Shown here one piece after another: positions 1-8,102 of a DNA stretch of 64,000 nt (positions are counted from its first letter, which is position 1; each line of letters opens with the position of its first letter). The stretch is from the NCBI GenBank assembly GCA_900551915.1, contig URXT01000003.1:38932-102931 (forward strand), read 5' to 3'. Below the pieces are notes generated by a model. That model searched no databases and was not told the origin of the DNA. It saw nothing but the letters and a program-made list of their open reading frames with translations. This DNA is from an uncultured bacterium. GTDB lineage: Bacteria; Cyanobacteriota; Vampirovibrionia; Gastranaerophilales; Gastranaerophilaceae. Both the position numbers and the translations under genes were made by a program.

Positions 1-369
1 TGTTTCGACAGTTTTTGAAATATTGTCATCAATTGCTGATAACTTTGTCAAATATTCTTTTTCCATCTTTTCTCTTTTTGTCTGAAGCTCTTTTGTGTAC
101 TTAGTTTCCAAATCTTTTTTCTTGGTTTCATCAGAAACTGCAGCAACATCTTTTCTTGCTTTTTCAACAAATTTTACAAGCTCATCAGCTTTAGCCTGCT
201 GTTCCTTTTTAAGATTCTTTACCTGAGCAGAACTTGAGACAACTTGCGGAATATCTACAACAGCAACTTTATAATTTGCTGGAACATCCGACATTGCAAA
301 ATTGTTTGCTGCAAATCCAATAACAAAAGCTGCTAAACCAACTGTCAAAAATTTAACTTTCTTGTTCAT
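1..369 (-). CDS. OmpH/Skp-like periplasmic chaperone, C-terminus cut by window edge
   Basis: Reading leftwards from the ATG at 369, the frame stays open for all 123 codons to the window edge, so the 3' end of the gene is missing. The N-terminus is a signal-peptide-like hydrophobic stretch (about residues 5-27), followed by KVAVVDIPQVVSSS and then a long charged, Lys/Glu-rich helix. This is the layout of the OmpH/Skp family, trimeric periplasmic chaperones that hold unfolded outer-membrane proteins. The start is supported by AAGGAG about 7 bases upstream (370-380). It is divergent from an outer-membrane barrel gene, which fits a role in barrel biogenesis. The family call rests on the N-terminal motif and helix content only. 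Confidence 0.75.
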   Translation of the reverse strand, partial: MNKKVKFLTVGLAAFVIGFAANNFAMSDVPANYKVAVVDIPQVVSSSAQVKNLKKEQQAKADELVKFVEKARKDVAAVSDETKKKDLETKYTKELQTKREKMEKEYLTKLSAIDDNISKTVET

Positions 370-625
370 AAAATCTCCTTACCTGTCCAAAAGTTATACA
401 TCATATGCATGAAATTTAATTAAATTCATAAACCAAAAATGTGAACTTTATTTAAGTTTCTTTACATTGATATTAATATTTTATATAATAATAACAGATG
501 AATAAAGAATTTCGCTAAAATATTAAATTTTGTAAAATTATTAGCAAAAAATTTTTACGAAGTGTTTTTATTTCTGTATTGAACCAAAGTCAGGAATTTT
601 AATATCAACTTAATATAGGTGAATA
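370..625. other. Divergent intergenic region
   Basis: This AT-rich 256-base spacer lies between the divergent OmpH-like and TpsB-like genes and must hold both promoters. I see AT-rich -10-like strings (for example around 481-490) but no operator, repeat or small gene I can defend. Confidence 0.5.
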
Positions 626-2560
626 ATGAAAAAGACGGAAATTAATAAAAATGTGTTAAAGGCAGTTCTATGCATATCTGCATTCTGCACTGCAACTTTA
701 ACATCTGTTACCCCTGCTGTAGCATATGACGGCGCCCTTCCGGTATCTATTAACCAGATAATGATGGAAACAGGCGGAAATATTAAACACGATACAGATA
801 TGCTGCGCTACAAACGCGATGAAAAAAGCATTCAGGAAGATTACCTCAAATACAACGAAAATCGCAAATTTGAAGGCAATGAAGGTCAGGTTATAAAAAA
901 TTATAACAGCACAAGCTCAGATTCCGACTTTATTCAAGGACAGGTTCAAGATATTGATACAAAAGGAGTTTTTGTAAACTCTATCGAAGTTGCGCCATCA
1001 TCAGTTCTTTCACAAGAAGAAGTTAATCAAATAATCCAGCCCATTGTTGGAAAAAATGTATTCATCAGCGATATTCAAAATGTCATCGACCAGTTAAACA
1101 ATTTATATGCAGAAAAAGGTTTTGTAACAGCAAAAGCATTTCTTCCGGAACAAACAGTTGAAAATGGTCATATTTATATTGAATTAATTGAAAGTAAAGT
1201 CGGTAATGTTTCGGTTGAACAAAACAAATGGACAAGAACAAAGTATATTACAGATAGGGTTGAACAAAAGCCGGGCGAATTATTTGATATTGTAGAGCTT
1301 GAAAAAGATATTCTTGACTTTAACAGATATAACGAAGGTGTAAACCTTACTGCAAACCTGACAGCAGGTACACAGCCCGGAACAACAGATATTCAGCTGA
1401 CAGCGCATGAAAATATTCCATTCCATGTAGTTGGGATTATGGATAATGCCGGCCGATATCAAACTGGACGTTTAAGAGGCGGTGCTATGATTTATGCAGA
1501 CAGCTTGTTCCACAACAGAGACCGTTTGTCATTAGGCTCATACTTTTCCGGAGGTGCAATAAGCCCGTTTGCTGATTATAACTTCCCGATTAATAAAAAA
1601 GACGGCCGCATAGGATTTATGTACTCCTCAACATTTGCAAAAATCAAATGGGGACCGCTTGAACCTTTGGATTTGAAATCAAAATCATATATCTATTCAT
1701 TGTACTACTCACAACCGCTTGTAAGAAAGCCCGGATTTGAATTAAAAAGCTATGCCGGCTTGAACTACAAACGAGCAAGAACAAGTATTTTGGATGATTG
1801 GATGGATCTTGGCGTTGATGAAATTACAAGTGCTGATGTAGCATTCAACATAAGAAAAGACACAAAACATGGTATCTGGTACGCAAACCAGGGGGTATCT
1901 CTTGCTGTACCGATTTTTGACAGCCAGTCAAGCTATGTAAAAATTAACGGTGGTGCTATAAGATTACACGATTTTTCACACGGTGTTATCGGTCAGTTAA
2001 AAGCGAACTATCAGGTTATACCTAATAATAAACATATTCCTTACCTTGACCAATTCCAGACCGGTGGTTTGGCAACAGTCAGAGGTTACTCGGAAGGTAT
2101 CCTGATGGGTAAAAACGGTTACTACACAAGTGCAGAATTGATGTTCCCGCTTATGCCGAGAGAAATCACAAGCCCGCGTTCAGGCGAAAAAGTTCCGTTT
2201 GTCGGAAAATATGTTAAAGGTGCGGTATTTGCAGACCACGCAGGCGTATTCCCGAATACAAGCGAAGACATTTACGGCGGAAGTTATTTCTTAATGTCAT
2301 TAGGTATGGGTTTAAGAGTCCAACTGCCCGGTGATTTAAGCGCAAGACTATATTGGGGCTATCCGCTCATCAACAACGCTTACGAAGCTGACAGAAAATA
2401 CGGACGTTTCCACTTCGAATTAACACTTGAACCGAATTTGGATGCCCTGTTAAGACATCGTTCAACAGCTCCGGCAGCACCTCGTGTTGAAGCTGAGTAT
2501 AATTATGATGACGTAAGACACTACGATTACTTCCAGGACGGCAGCGGCGGCGCATTATAA
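626..2560 (+). CDS. ShlB/FhaC-type (TpsB-like) outer-membrane POTRA-barrel transporter
   Basis: The 644-residue protein has a signal peptide (about 1-33, ending PAVA). A POTRA_2-type domain lies at about 113-200 (VNSIEVAPSSVLSQEEVN and YAEKGFVTAKAFLPEQ are typical). A transmembrane beta-barrel follows from about residue 270, ending in aromatic-rich strands. The conserved lid-loop motif of the Omp85/TpsB superfamily, VRGY, is at about 484-487. In two-partner secretion such proteins export a large TpsA adhesin or haemolysin, but no TpsA gene is next to it here. After the barrel there is an extra tail of about 40 residues rich in Tyr/Asp. It is followed by a strong terminator, so it is probably monocistronic. 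The family is clear; the substrate is unknown. Confidence 0.85.
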   Translation: MKKTEINKNVLKAVLCISAFCTATLTSVTPAVAYDGALPVSINQIMMETGGNIKHDTDMLRYKRDEKSIQEDYLKYNENRKFEGNEGQVIKNYNSTSSDSDFIQGQVQDIDTKGVFVNSIEVAPSSVLSQEEVNQIIQPIVGKNVFISDIQNVIDQLNNLYAEKGFVTAKAFLPEQTVENGHIYIELIESKVGNVSVEQNKWTRTKYITDRVEQKPGELFDIVELEKDILDFNRYNEGVNLTANLTAGTQPGTTDIQLTAHENIPFHVVGIMDNAGRYQTGRLRGGAMIYADSLFHNRDRLSLGSYFSGGAISPFADYNFPINKKDGRIGFMYSSTFAKIKWGPLEPLDLKSKSYIYSLYYSQPLVRKPGFELKSYAGLNYKRARTSILDDWMDLGVDEITSADVAFNIRKDTKHGIWYANQGVSLAVPIFDSQSSYVKINGGAIRLHDFSHGVIGQLKANYQVIPNNKHIPYLDQFQTGGLATVRGYSEGILMGKNGYYTSAELMFPLMPREITSPRSGEKVPFVGKYVKGAVFADHAGVFPNTSEDIYGGSYFLMSLGMGLRVQLPGDLSARLYWGYPLINNAYEADRKYGRFHFELTLEPNLDALLRHRSTAPAAPRVEAEYNYDDVRHYDYFQDGSGGAL

Positions 2561-2580
2561 TTGTTATAAAAAACTTGCAA

Positions 2581-2620
2581 AATAACACTTTTAGTTTTAG
2601 ACTAAAGGTGTTATTTTTTT
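2581..2620 (+). terminator. Rho-independent terminator after the TpsB-like gene
   Basis: Inverted repeat with arms at 2581-2595 and 2601-2615 (one mismatch) and a 5-nt loop, running directly into a T tract at 2614-2620. It sits between the barrel gene and bioD. Confidence 0.85.
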
Positions 2621-2636
2621 GTTAACGAGGAAGAAA

Positions 2637-3308
2637 ATGGCAAAAGGGATTTTTATAACCGCAACCGGTACAGATGTTGGAAAGACCTATATTTCAGCGC
2701 TTATTGTCAAGAAAATGCGCGAAGCCGGACTGAACTGTGGATATTATAAACCGGCATTAAGTGGCGCAGAAGAAGTTAACGGTAAAATAATTCCCGGAGA
2801 CTGCAATTATGTATTCAAAGAGAGCGGAATTGAAAAAAATCCAGCGGAATATGTTTCCTATATATTCAAACCAGCCGTATCGCCGCATCTTGCGTCGCAA
2901 ATTGAACACAACCCGATTAAACTCGACAAAATAAAAAATGATTTTAAAAGAATTTCATCGGAATTTGATTATGTTCTTGTTGAAGGCGCAGGCGGAATTG
3001 TCTGCCCGTTTAACCTGAACAAGGGTGAAGAATTGCTGCTTCCTGCTGTAATAAAAGCGCTTAATCTTGACATAATTATTGTTGCATCGGCCTCTCTTGG
3101 CACAATAAATTCAACAGTATTAACGGTTGAGTATGCCAGAGCTTGCGGCATAAATATCAAAGGAATTATTCTAAATAACTATGACGAAAATGACTTTATG
3201 CAGCAGGATAACAAAAAACAGGTTGAAAATTTAACGGGAATTAAAGTTCTTGCAACCGTCAAAAAAGGCGAAAAAACTATTAATATTGATAAAACAATCT
3301 TTTCATAA
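2637..3308 (+). CDS. bioD: ATP-dependent dethiobiotin synthetase
   Basis: This enzyme closes the ureido ring of dethiobiotin from 7,8-diaminopelargonate, CO2 and ATP, the penultimate step of biotin synthesis. The 223-residue protein shows the BioD P-loop GTDVGKT (11-17), the substrate-binding stretch KPALSG and the Walker-B-like VEGAGG motif near residue 114. A TTG 18 bases upstream is in frame, but the ATG at 2637 is preceded by GAGGAAG at good spacing and gives the usual BioD start, so it was chosen. bioA follows 56 bases downstream on the same strand, consistent with a bioDA operon. bioF and bioB are not in the window. Confidence 0.93.
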   Translation: MAKGIFITATGTDVGKTYISALIVKKMREAGLNCGYYKPALSGAEEVNGKIIPGDCNYVFKESGIEKNPAEYVSYIFKPAVSPHLASQIEHNPIKLDKIKNDFKRISSEFDYVLVEGAGGIVCPFNLNKGEELLLPAVIKALNLDIIIVASASLGTINSTVLTVEYARACGINIKGIILNNYDENDFMQQDNKKQVENLTGIKVLATVKKGEKTINIDKTIFS

Positions 3309-3364
3309 ATTAAGGATTCACAGCATACCCGTACGAAGAAAAAAATCAAAAGAAAGAGATAACA

Positions 3365-4711
3365 ATGGAAAACTGGACAGAAAAAGATTTAGAATACATT
3401 TGGCACCCATGTTCACAAATGAAGGATTATGAAACATTAAACCCGATTGTAATAGAACGCGGGGAAGGGGTTTATCTTTATGATACAGAAGGCACAAGAT
3501 ATGTTGATGTGATAAGTTCATGGTGGTGCAATCTTCTCGGTCATTGCAATCCAAAAATCAGCGAAGCCGTCAAAAAACAGGTTGACGAACTTGAACATGT
3601 AATTTTTGCAAACTTTACACACAAACCGGCAATCAGACTTTGCGAAAGACTTTCAAAAATTCTTCCAAAAGGCTTGTGCAAATTTAATTTTACGGACAAC
3701 GGCTCCTCTGCCATTGAAGCTGCAATGAAAGTAAGTTTTCAATACCATGAGCAGACAGGAAACCCGCAAAAAACAAGATTTATGGCGCTTACAGACGCTT
3801 ATCACGGAGAAACAATCGGAGCGCTTTCAGTCGGAGACTGCGACCTTTATACAAAGCTTTATAAACCTATTTTGATGGATATTATCAGAATAGAAGGTCC
3901 TGACTGCTTCCGCTGCCCGTATGGAAAAAACCGCGACAACTGCAATTGCGAATGCGCTGAAAAGGCTGCCGAACAATTCAAAAAATATGGGAACCAGACC
4001 GCTGCAATTCTTGTTGAACCGCTTCTGCAAGGGTCAGCCGGAATGAAAATTTATCCGCCGCTTTACCTGAAAAAGTTACGTGAACTTTGTGATGAATATA
4101 ATGTTCACCTGATTGCAGATGAAATAGCAACGGGATTTGGAAGAACCGGAAAAATGTTTGCCTTTGAACATGCCGAAGTTTCACCTGATATTATGTGCCT
4201 TTCGAAAGGTTTGACCGGCGGCTACATGCCTTGCGCAATGTTTGTAACGACAAAGAAAATTTACGATGCATTTTACGATGAATACAATACGGGAAAAGCC
4301 TTTATGCACAGCCACACATACAGCGGTAATCCTCTTGCCTGTGCTGCGGCAAATGCAGTTCTAGATATTATGGAGGATGGGTCAGTATTAAAAACTGCCA
4401 ATGAGAATGCGATTTATTTCAACAATTTAATCAAAGAAAAATTTTCAAATCATAAAAATGTCGGTGAAATCCGCTCAATTGGCCTGATTAATGCAATTGA
4501 ACTTGTTAAAGACAAGAAAACAAAAACACCTTTTGACAGCAAACTTCGTACAGGATATCAGATTTACAAAAAAGCCCTTCAAAAAGGAGTTATTTTGCGG
4601 CCGCTTGGCGATGTAATTTATTTTAATCCGCCGTTAATCTTGGAACGCAAAGACATGGATTTTGTGACTGATGTTGCACTTGAATGCCTGAAAGAAGTAT
4701 TGCCGGAATAG
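3365..4711 (+). CDS. bioA: Adenosylmethionine-8-amino-7-oxononanoate aminotransferase
   Basis: This PLP-dependent class III aminotransferase makes 7,8-diaminopelargonate, the substrate of the bioD product encoded just upstream. The 448-residue protein has the BioA-typical WHPCSQM near the N-terminus, SSWWCNLLGH, the YHGETIGALSVG motif, the DEIATGFGRTG segment and the PLP lysine in LSKGLTGGYMP (about K280). A cysteine-rich insert (CFRCPYGKNRDNCNCEC, about residues 180-197) is present, as in some other BioA proteins. The biotin genes are organised as bioD-bioA. Confidence 0.95.
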   Translation: MENWTEKDLEYIWHPCSQMKDYETLNPIVIERGEGVYLYDTEGTRYVDVISSWWCNLLGHCNPKISEAVKKQVDELEHVIFANFTHKPAIRLCERLSKILPKGLCKFNFTDNGSSAIEAAMKVSFQYHEQTGNPQKTRFMALTDAYHGETIGALSVGDCDLYTKLYKPILMDIIRIEGPDCFRCPYGKNRDNCNCECAEKAAEQFKKYGNQTAAILVEPLLQGSAGMKIYPPLYLKKLRELCDEYNVHLIADEIATGFGRTGKMFAFEHAEVSPDIMCLSKGLTGGYMPCAMFVTTKKIYDAFYDEYNTGKAFMHSHTYSGNPLACAAANAVLDIMEDGSVLKTANENAIYFNNLIKEKFSNHKNVGEIRSIGLINAIELVKDKKTKTPFDSKLRTGYQIYKKALQKGVILRPLGDVIYFNPPLILERKDMDFVTDVALECLKEVLPE

Positions 4712-4797
4712 TAGGCTGGGCGGTATACCAAACTTACGAAAATTTCATATAGGAAGAAGTAGGCACTACGGGTACTCTGCCGAACCAGCAACCGGGT

Positions 4798-4969
4798 GTC
4801 ATTGCGAGCGAATGCGAAGCAATCCAGCTTATGTTTTATAATTTATTAAATCAAGGTGTCTACTTTTGTTTATTATAAGCAAAGGCTGGATTGCTTGCTT
4901 GCATAGTTGGCGAGTAAACGAGCCTTACTAGGCAGGATGCCCTGTGGGTACGCATTCGCTCGCAATGAC
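4798..4969. repeat. Fold-back (REP/MITE-like) palindromic repeat
   Basis: Perfect 19-bp terminal inverted repeats, GTCATTGCGAGCGAATGCG at 4798-4816 and its complement at 4951-4969, enclose a second inverted pair (AAGCAATCCAGC at 4817-4828 with GCTGGATTGCTT at 4885-4896). The element fills the gap between bioA and the convergent prepilin gene. The sequence type 'CATTGCGAGCGAA..GCAATCC' is a familiar dispersed noncoding repeat in many bacterial genomes. It has no ORF. Confidence 0.8.
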
Positions 4970-4993
4970 AAAATCGGGAATTAGTACAGAATT

Positions 4994-5698
4994 TTACCAA
5001 TACCTGATTTCCCATCCGTCAGCCATAACTTTTGCTGCACATACAAACCCGCTGGAACCGGCTTTTCTGTTGCAGCTGTTGGTTTTAGTTTGATTTGCCA
5101 AATCTTCAGCTCTCCAGTTATAACCATATGGAAGAATTTGGTTATCTTTTACAACAAAAAAGAATAAATCATATCCTGCGGTATTTGGCCCAATCATATT
5201 ACCGTTAATATCGATTACAAGCAAGATTTTTTCTGCACTAAGCGCATTATCAGGAATTAATCCAATGCAAGTACCATCAATCATCTTTAACGAGGCGGTT
5301 TTTGATGTAAAAGGTGTTGAGATTCCAACTCCTGTCATCCAAACATACTGCCTATTTTTGTGGTTACCATGCTGTGTTGTTGAACTGAATTTGTCTTCAA
5401 AGCACATAACATTAACTTGTTGTTTTCCTGAAGGATAAAGCTTAGCCCCTTTAATTTCCGGTGCAATGTAGTATGACAAAACAAAGTCTGCATTGTCCCA
5501 TGCCCAGTCTTTAGCTTCACCATGTTTTGCCTGTGCAGCTAAAAATGCTTGCGAAACTGCAGAATAAGCTTTCTTTAGTTTTGCTTCTGCTTCTTTTCGC
5601 TGATTATTTTTTATAACTGTTGGCAAAGTCATAGCGGCAATTATACCGATAATCCCCAACGTAATTAAAACTTCCGCTAATGTAAAACCTTTTTTCAT
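4994..5698 (-). CDS. Type IV prepilin-like protein (pilin locus 1, poly-G leader upstream)
   Basis: This pseudopilin-like protein begins MKKGFTLAEVLITLG. The prepilin peptidase site is G4|F5 with Glu at mature position +5, followed by a hydrophobic helix to about residue 30. The 234-residue product has a variable region and a C-terminal DINGNMIGPNTAGYDLF block that recurs in the other prepilins of the window. The start at 5698 has AGAAAGGG just upstream. The frame is also open further upstream through a G11 tract to an ATG at 5839 with its own GGAGGG, which would add 47 residues. Either start is possible. The protein is presumably processed and assembled at the inner membrane; its role (pilus, secretion or adhesion) is unknown. 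Confidence 0.85.
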   Translation of the reverse strand: MKKGFTLAEVLITLGIIGIIAAMTLPTVIKNNQRKEAEAKLKKAYSAVSQAFLAAQAKHGEAKDWAWDNADFVLSYYIAPEIKGAKLYPSGKQQVNVMCFEDKFSSTTQHGNHKNRQYVWMTGVGISTPFTSKTASLKMIDGTCIGLIPDNALSAEKILLVIDINGNMIGPNTAGYDLFFFVVKDNQILPYGYNWRAEDLANQTKTNSCNRKAGSSGFVCAAKVMADGWEIRYW

Positions 5699-5796
5699 AT
5701 TGCCCTTTCTATAACCCAATATATTAAGCATTTTATCATTATTTCGAGCAATATGCAAGATAGAGAAAAACCAGTGAGGAGTGCTTTTAGCGGATG

Positions 5797-5842
5797 CCCC
5801 CCCCCCCGCAAAGTCAGTCATAGCAAGCTTTTCAGTCATCAA
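5797..5842 (-). repeat. Poly-G leader module, copy 1 (G11, in frame with prepilin)
   Basis: On the minus strand, GGAGGG precedes an ATG at 5839 and a mini-leader reading MTEKLAMTDFAGGGASAK. It contains an uninterrupted G11 tract at 5797-5807, followed by CATCC. With eleven G the leader is in frame with the prepilin that starts at 5698. The same architecture occurs at 16206-16246, 58268-58307 and 60338-60378. Confidence 0.8.
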
Positions 5843-6138
5843 AACCCTCCTTTTTTATAAATTAACACTACTATAATATAACATATTAATAATGAATTGG
5901 CAATTATAAAACAACATAAAAAACCGCCTTCACGCAAGACGAAAAGGCGGAAGTTGGGAGGTGAAAAGCATAACTATATGATTGCGTTAAAGATTTAACG
6001 TAATTTATACACTTGTAAAGACCTAAACCTTCTTAAACGGCGAATAAAAAATTTTTCAAGAAACTTTTCTCTACACAAAACGTCTGTTAAATTGTGAAAG
6101 GTTCACTTATCGAAGTTCACTTATCGAAAATTCTGTAA
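5843..6138. other. Gene-poor region with a 14-bp tandem repeat
   Basis: Besides the terminator at 5917-5950, the region holds an exact tandem duplication of GTTCACTTATCGAA at 6101-6114 and 6115-6128. It lies immediately downstream of the stop codon of the 31-residue peptide gene, within its presumed 3' untranslated region. No gene was recognised. Confidence 0.6.
5917..5950 (-). terminator. Minus-strand terminator of the 31-residue peptide gene
   Basis: Arms CCGCCTT (5924-5930) and AAGGCGG (5944-5950) form a hairpin. On the minus strand it is followed by TTTTTT. The only gene upstream in that direction is the small membrane-peptide gene at 6139-6234. Confidence 0.7.
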
Positions 6139-6234
6139 TTAACCTTCAGTTGTGAGTTCTTCCCAGATGCTCGGAACTACGATTAATGCAGTGTAGACGA
6201 TAAAACCAAATAAGATTAAGTTGATAGCTTCCAT
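6139..6234 (-). CDS. 31-residue single-pass membrane peptide
   Basis: The translation is a short peptide starting MEAINLILFGFIVYTALIV and ending in WEELTTEG. It has one transmembrane helix (about residues 4-22) and an acidic C-terminal tail. AGGAGAG lies 7 bases before the ATG at 6234, and a terminator lies downstream, so this is a credible independent gene despite its size. Single-helix peptides of this length are common as accessory subunits of membrane complexes (cytochrome oxidases, cytochrome b6f, photosystems), but I cannot assign it to a family. Confidence 0.6.
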   Translation of the reverse strand: MEAINLILFGFIVYTALIVVPSIWEELTTEG

Positions 6235-6344
6235 ATAAACTCTCCTATAGCTTACACATGTATATTATGCCCACTTGAAAGTGAAATGTAACATAATTTT
6301 ACAAATAAAATCAGAATTTTTTGTATAATAGAAAAGAGGAAAAG

Positions 6345-6662
6345 ATGAAAAAGAAATTGGGGATACTATTTAAAAACCTTTGCTGCTCGATTTGCAAACA
6401 CGAATTCGACGAGGATTCCGTAACAATTAAACGTGAAGAAAACGGGCTTCTTGTGACCAATCTGCAGTGCCGGCATTGCGGGAAAAATTACGGTGTTGCG
6501 TTTTTAGGATTTTCAGATTTCGAAGTCAAAGAAGAAAACGAGCTTCCGCTTGAGGTTGTTGAAGGGCCTGAGCCTATAAGTTTCGATGATGTTATTGACG
6601 CGCACAGGTTTATAAAAAACCTTGATGAAAACTGGAAAAACTTTATAAAAAAAGAGGTTTAA
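6345..6662 (+). CDS. Small zinc-ribbon-like protein of unknown function
   Basis: This 105-residue protein has two CxxC knuckles (C14-S-I-C17 and C42-R-H-C45), which would bind one zinc ion as a rubredoxin/zinc-ribbon-like fold, followed by an acidic C-terminal half. The ATG at 6345 is preceded by AGAGGAAAAG. An in-frame TTG at 6321 lacks such a site and was not used. It is monocistronic, ending in a terminator shared with the convergent nupC gene. I do not recognise the family; a nucleic-acid or protein-binding role would be a guess. Confidence 0.7.
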   Translation: MKKKLGILFKNLCCSICKHEFDEDSVTIKREENGLLVTNLQCRHCGKNYGVAFLGFSDFEVKEENELPLEVVEGPEPISFDDVIDAHRFIKNLDENWKNFIKKEV

Positions 6663-6676
6663 AACCTCTTTTTTAT
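6650..6676. terminator. Bidirectional terminator between convergent genes
   Basis: AAGAGGTTT (6652-6660) and AAACCTCTT (6662-6670) form a compact hairpin with A-rich and T-rich flanks on either side. It can serve both the zinc-ribbon gene and the convergent nupC gene. Confidence 0.8.
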
Positions 6677-6701
6677 TGAAAAATTTTGTTATTTTTTGAA
6701 A

Positions 6702-7982
6702 TTAATTCAAAAGAATACCCGCGATTGCTGCCGACATATATCCTGTTAAAGTCCCGCAAATCAGCGCTCTTACACCTAATCTTGCAAGATTTTTTCTCTG
6801 GTTCGGCGCAAGTTCCCCGATACCGCCTAATTGAATTGCAATTGAACCGAAGTTTCCAAAACTGCAAAGCGCAACACAAGCAATTACAAAACTTTTTTCT
6901 GAAAGCATCTGAGGAAGCGAAGTCAAATCAACATAAGCAACCATTTCATTTAAGACAAGTTTTGTACCCATAAGACTTCCGACAGTAGTAACCTCATTTC
7001 CGGGAACTCCCATAAGATAAGCAAAAATTGCAAAGATTTTTCCTAAAATCATTTTCAGCGAAAGCTGGCTTAAATCAAATGACGCAAAGTTTATATGCGC
7101 ATAATTTACAATGAAATTTCCAAGCCCTCCAAGAACCCAATCAACAAAAGCCACGAGTGCAACAAGTGCCAAAATCATTGCAACTACATTAATTGCTACC
7201 TTCATCCCTTCAGAAGCACCCTGTGAAATTGCATCAAAAAGGTTTGTATAAGGTCTTCTTCTTTTACTGAAATGAATTTTGATATCCTCGCTTGTTTCCG
7301 GTATTCCAGTTTCCGGATAAACTATTTTAGATATAACAAGCGCCCCCGGTGCCGCCATAATTGATGCGGCCAGAAGATATTGTGCCGGAATTCCCAGCCC
7401 TATATAAATCGGCATTGTTGCAGCTGAAATACAAGCCATACTGCCTGTCATGGACGCCAGCAGTTCAGAGCGTGTAAGTTTTGCAAGGTAAGGTCTTATC
7501 ATAATTTGAGCAGCGATTTGCCCGACAAAAGCACTCGCGACATTTGACAAAGCTTCAGCACCGCTCACTGACATTAATTTATTCATTGCTTTACCCAAAA
7601 CCGGCACAACTCTTTGCATTATCCCGTAATAATAAAGAATATTCACAAGAATCATCATAAAAATTAATGATGCAATTAACTGCAACGCAAAAACCTGCGC
7701 GCCTGTTCCAAAAACAGTGCTTAGTTTTTCAGAGTTCATCAACGGGCCAAAAACAAAATTACCTCCCTCTTTTGCAAAATCAAGAATTTTTGTTATAAAC
7801 AAGCCTAAATTCATGAAAATAGTTCTTCCAATCGGAACTTTAAAGATAAACAATGCAAGCCCTATCTGCAAGAGAAAGCCTGTGATAACAGTTTTGTAAT
7901 TAATTGCTTTCCGGTTGTTAGACATCAAAAAAGCAATTAAAAATATAAAAATTATACCAAAAATCCCAAAAAATCTTTCCAT
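6702..7982 (-). CDS. nupC: Concentrative nucleoside transporter (CNT/NupC family)
   Basis: This 426-residue polytopic inner-membrane protein couples nucleoside uptake to a cation gradient. Family signatures are SLMGTKLVLNEMVAY near residue 325 and the C-terminal block ALCSFGNFGSIAIQLGGIGELAPNQ followed by RLGVRALICGTLTG, which line the substrate and ion sites in CNT proteins. N-terminal, core and C-terminal Nucleos_tra regions are all present and the length is typical. It appears monocistronic. Salvage of nucleosides suits a host-associated fermentative life style. The exact substrate cannot be read from the sequence. Confidence 0.92.
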   Translation of the reverse strand: MERFFGIFGIIFIFLIAFLMSNNRKAINYKTVITGFLLQIGLALFIFKVPIGRTIFMNLGLFITKILDFAKEGGNFVFGPLMNSEKLSTVFGTGAQVFALQLIASLIFMMILVNILYYYGIMQRVVPVLGKAMNKLMSVSGAEALSNVASAFVGQIAAQIMIRPYLAKLTRSELLASMTGSMACISAATMPIYIGLGIPAQYLLAASIMAAPGALVISKIVYPETGIPETSEDIKIHFSKRRRPYTNLFDAISQGASEGMKVAINVVAMILALVALVAFVDWVLGGLGNFIVNYAHINFASFDLSQLSLKMILGKIFAIFAYLMGVPGNEVTTVGSLMGTKLVLNEMVAYVDLTSLPQMLSEKSFVIACVALCSFGNFGSIAIQLGGIGELAPNQRKNLARLGVRALICGTLTGYMSAAIAGILLN

Positions 7983-8018
7983 AAAGCCTCAACTATTGTC
8001 TACAAGATTAATTATACA

Positions 8019-8046
8019 AAAAAGGAGTATAAAATATACTCCTTTT
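8019..8046 (-). terminator. Terminator or readthrough hairpin upstream of nupC
   Basis: AAGGAGTATA (8022-8031) pairs with TATACTCCTT (8035-8044). On the minus strand it is followed by a T run, so it should terminate the GT5-like gene before nupC begins. Confidence 0.75.
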
Positions 8047-8102
8047 GTTTAAAATGTGATAAAAGTTAACTATGAAGCATCTGACTGTTTACCAACACAA
8101 TT

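Noticed and set aside
5951..6000. GGAGGTG followed by ATGATTGCG on the plus strand (possible leader peptide)
   Set aside because: Spacing from the ribosome-binding sequence to the ATG is about 15 bases and the frame ends after 6 codons.
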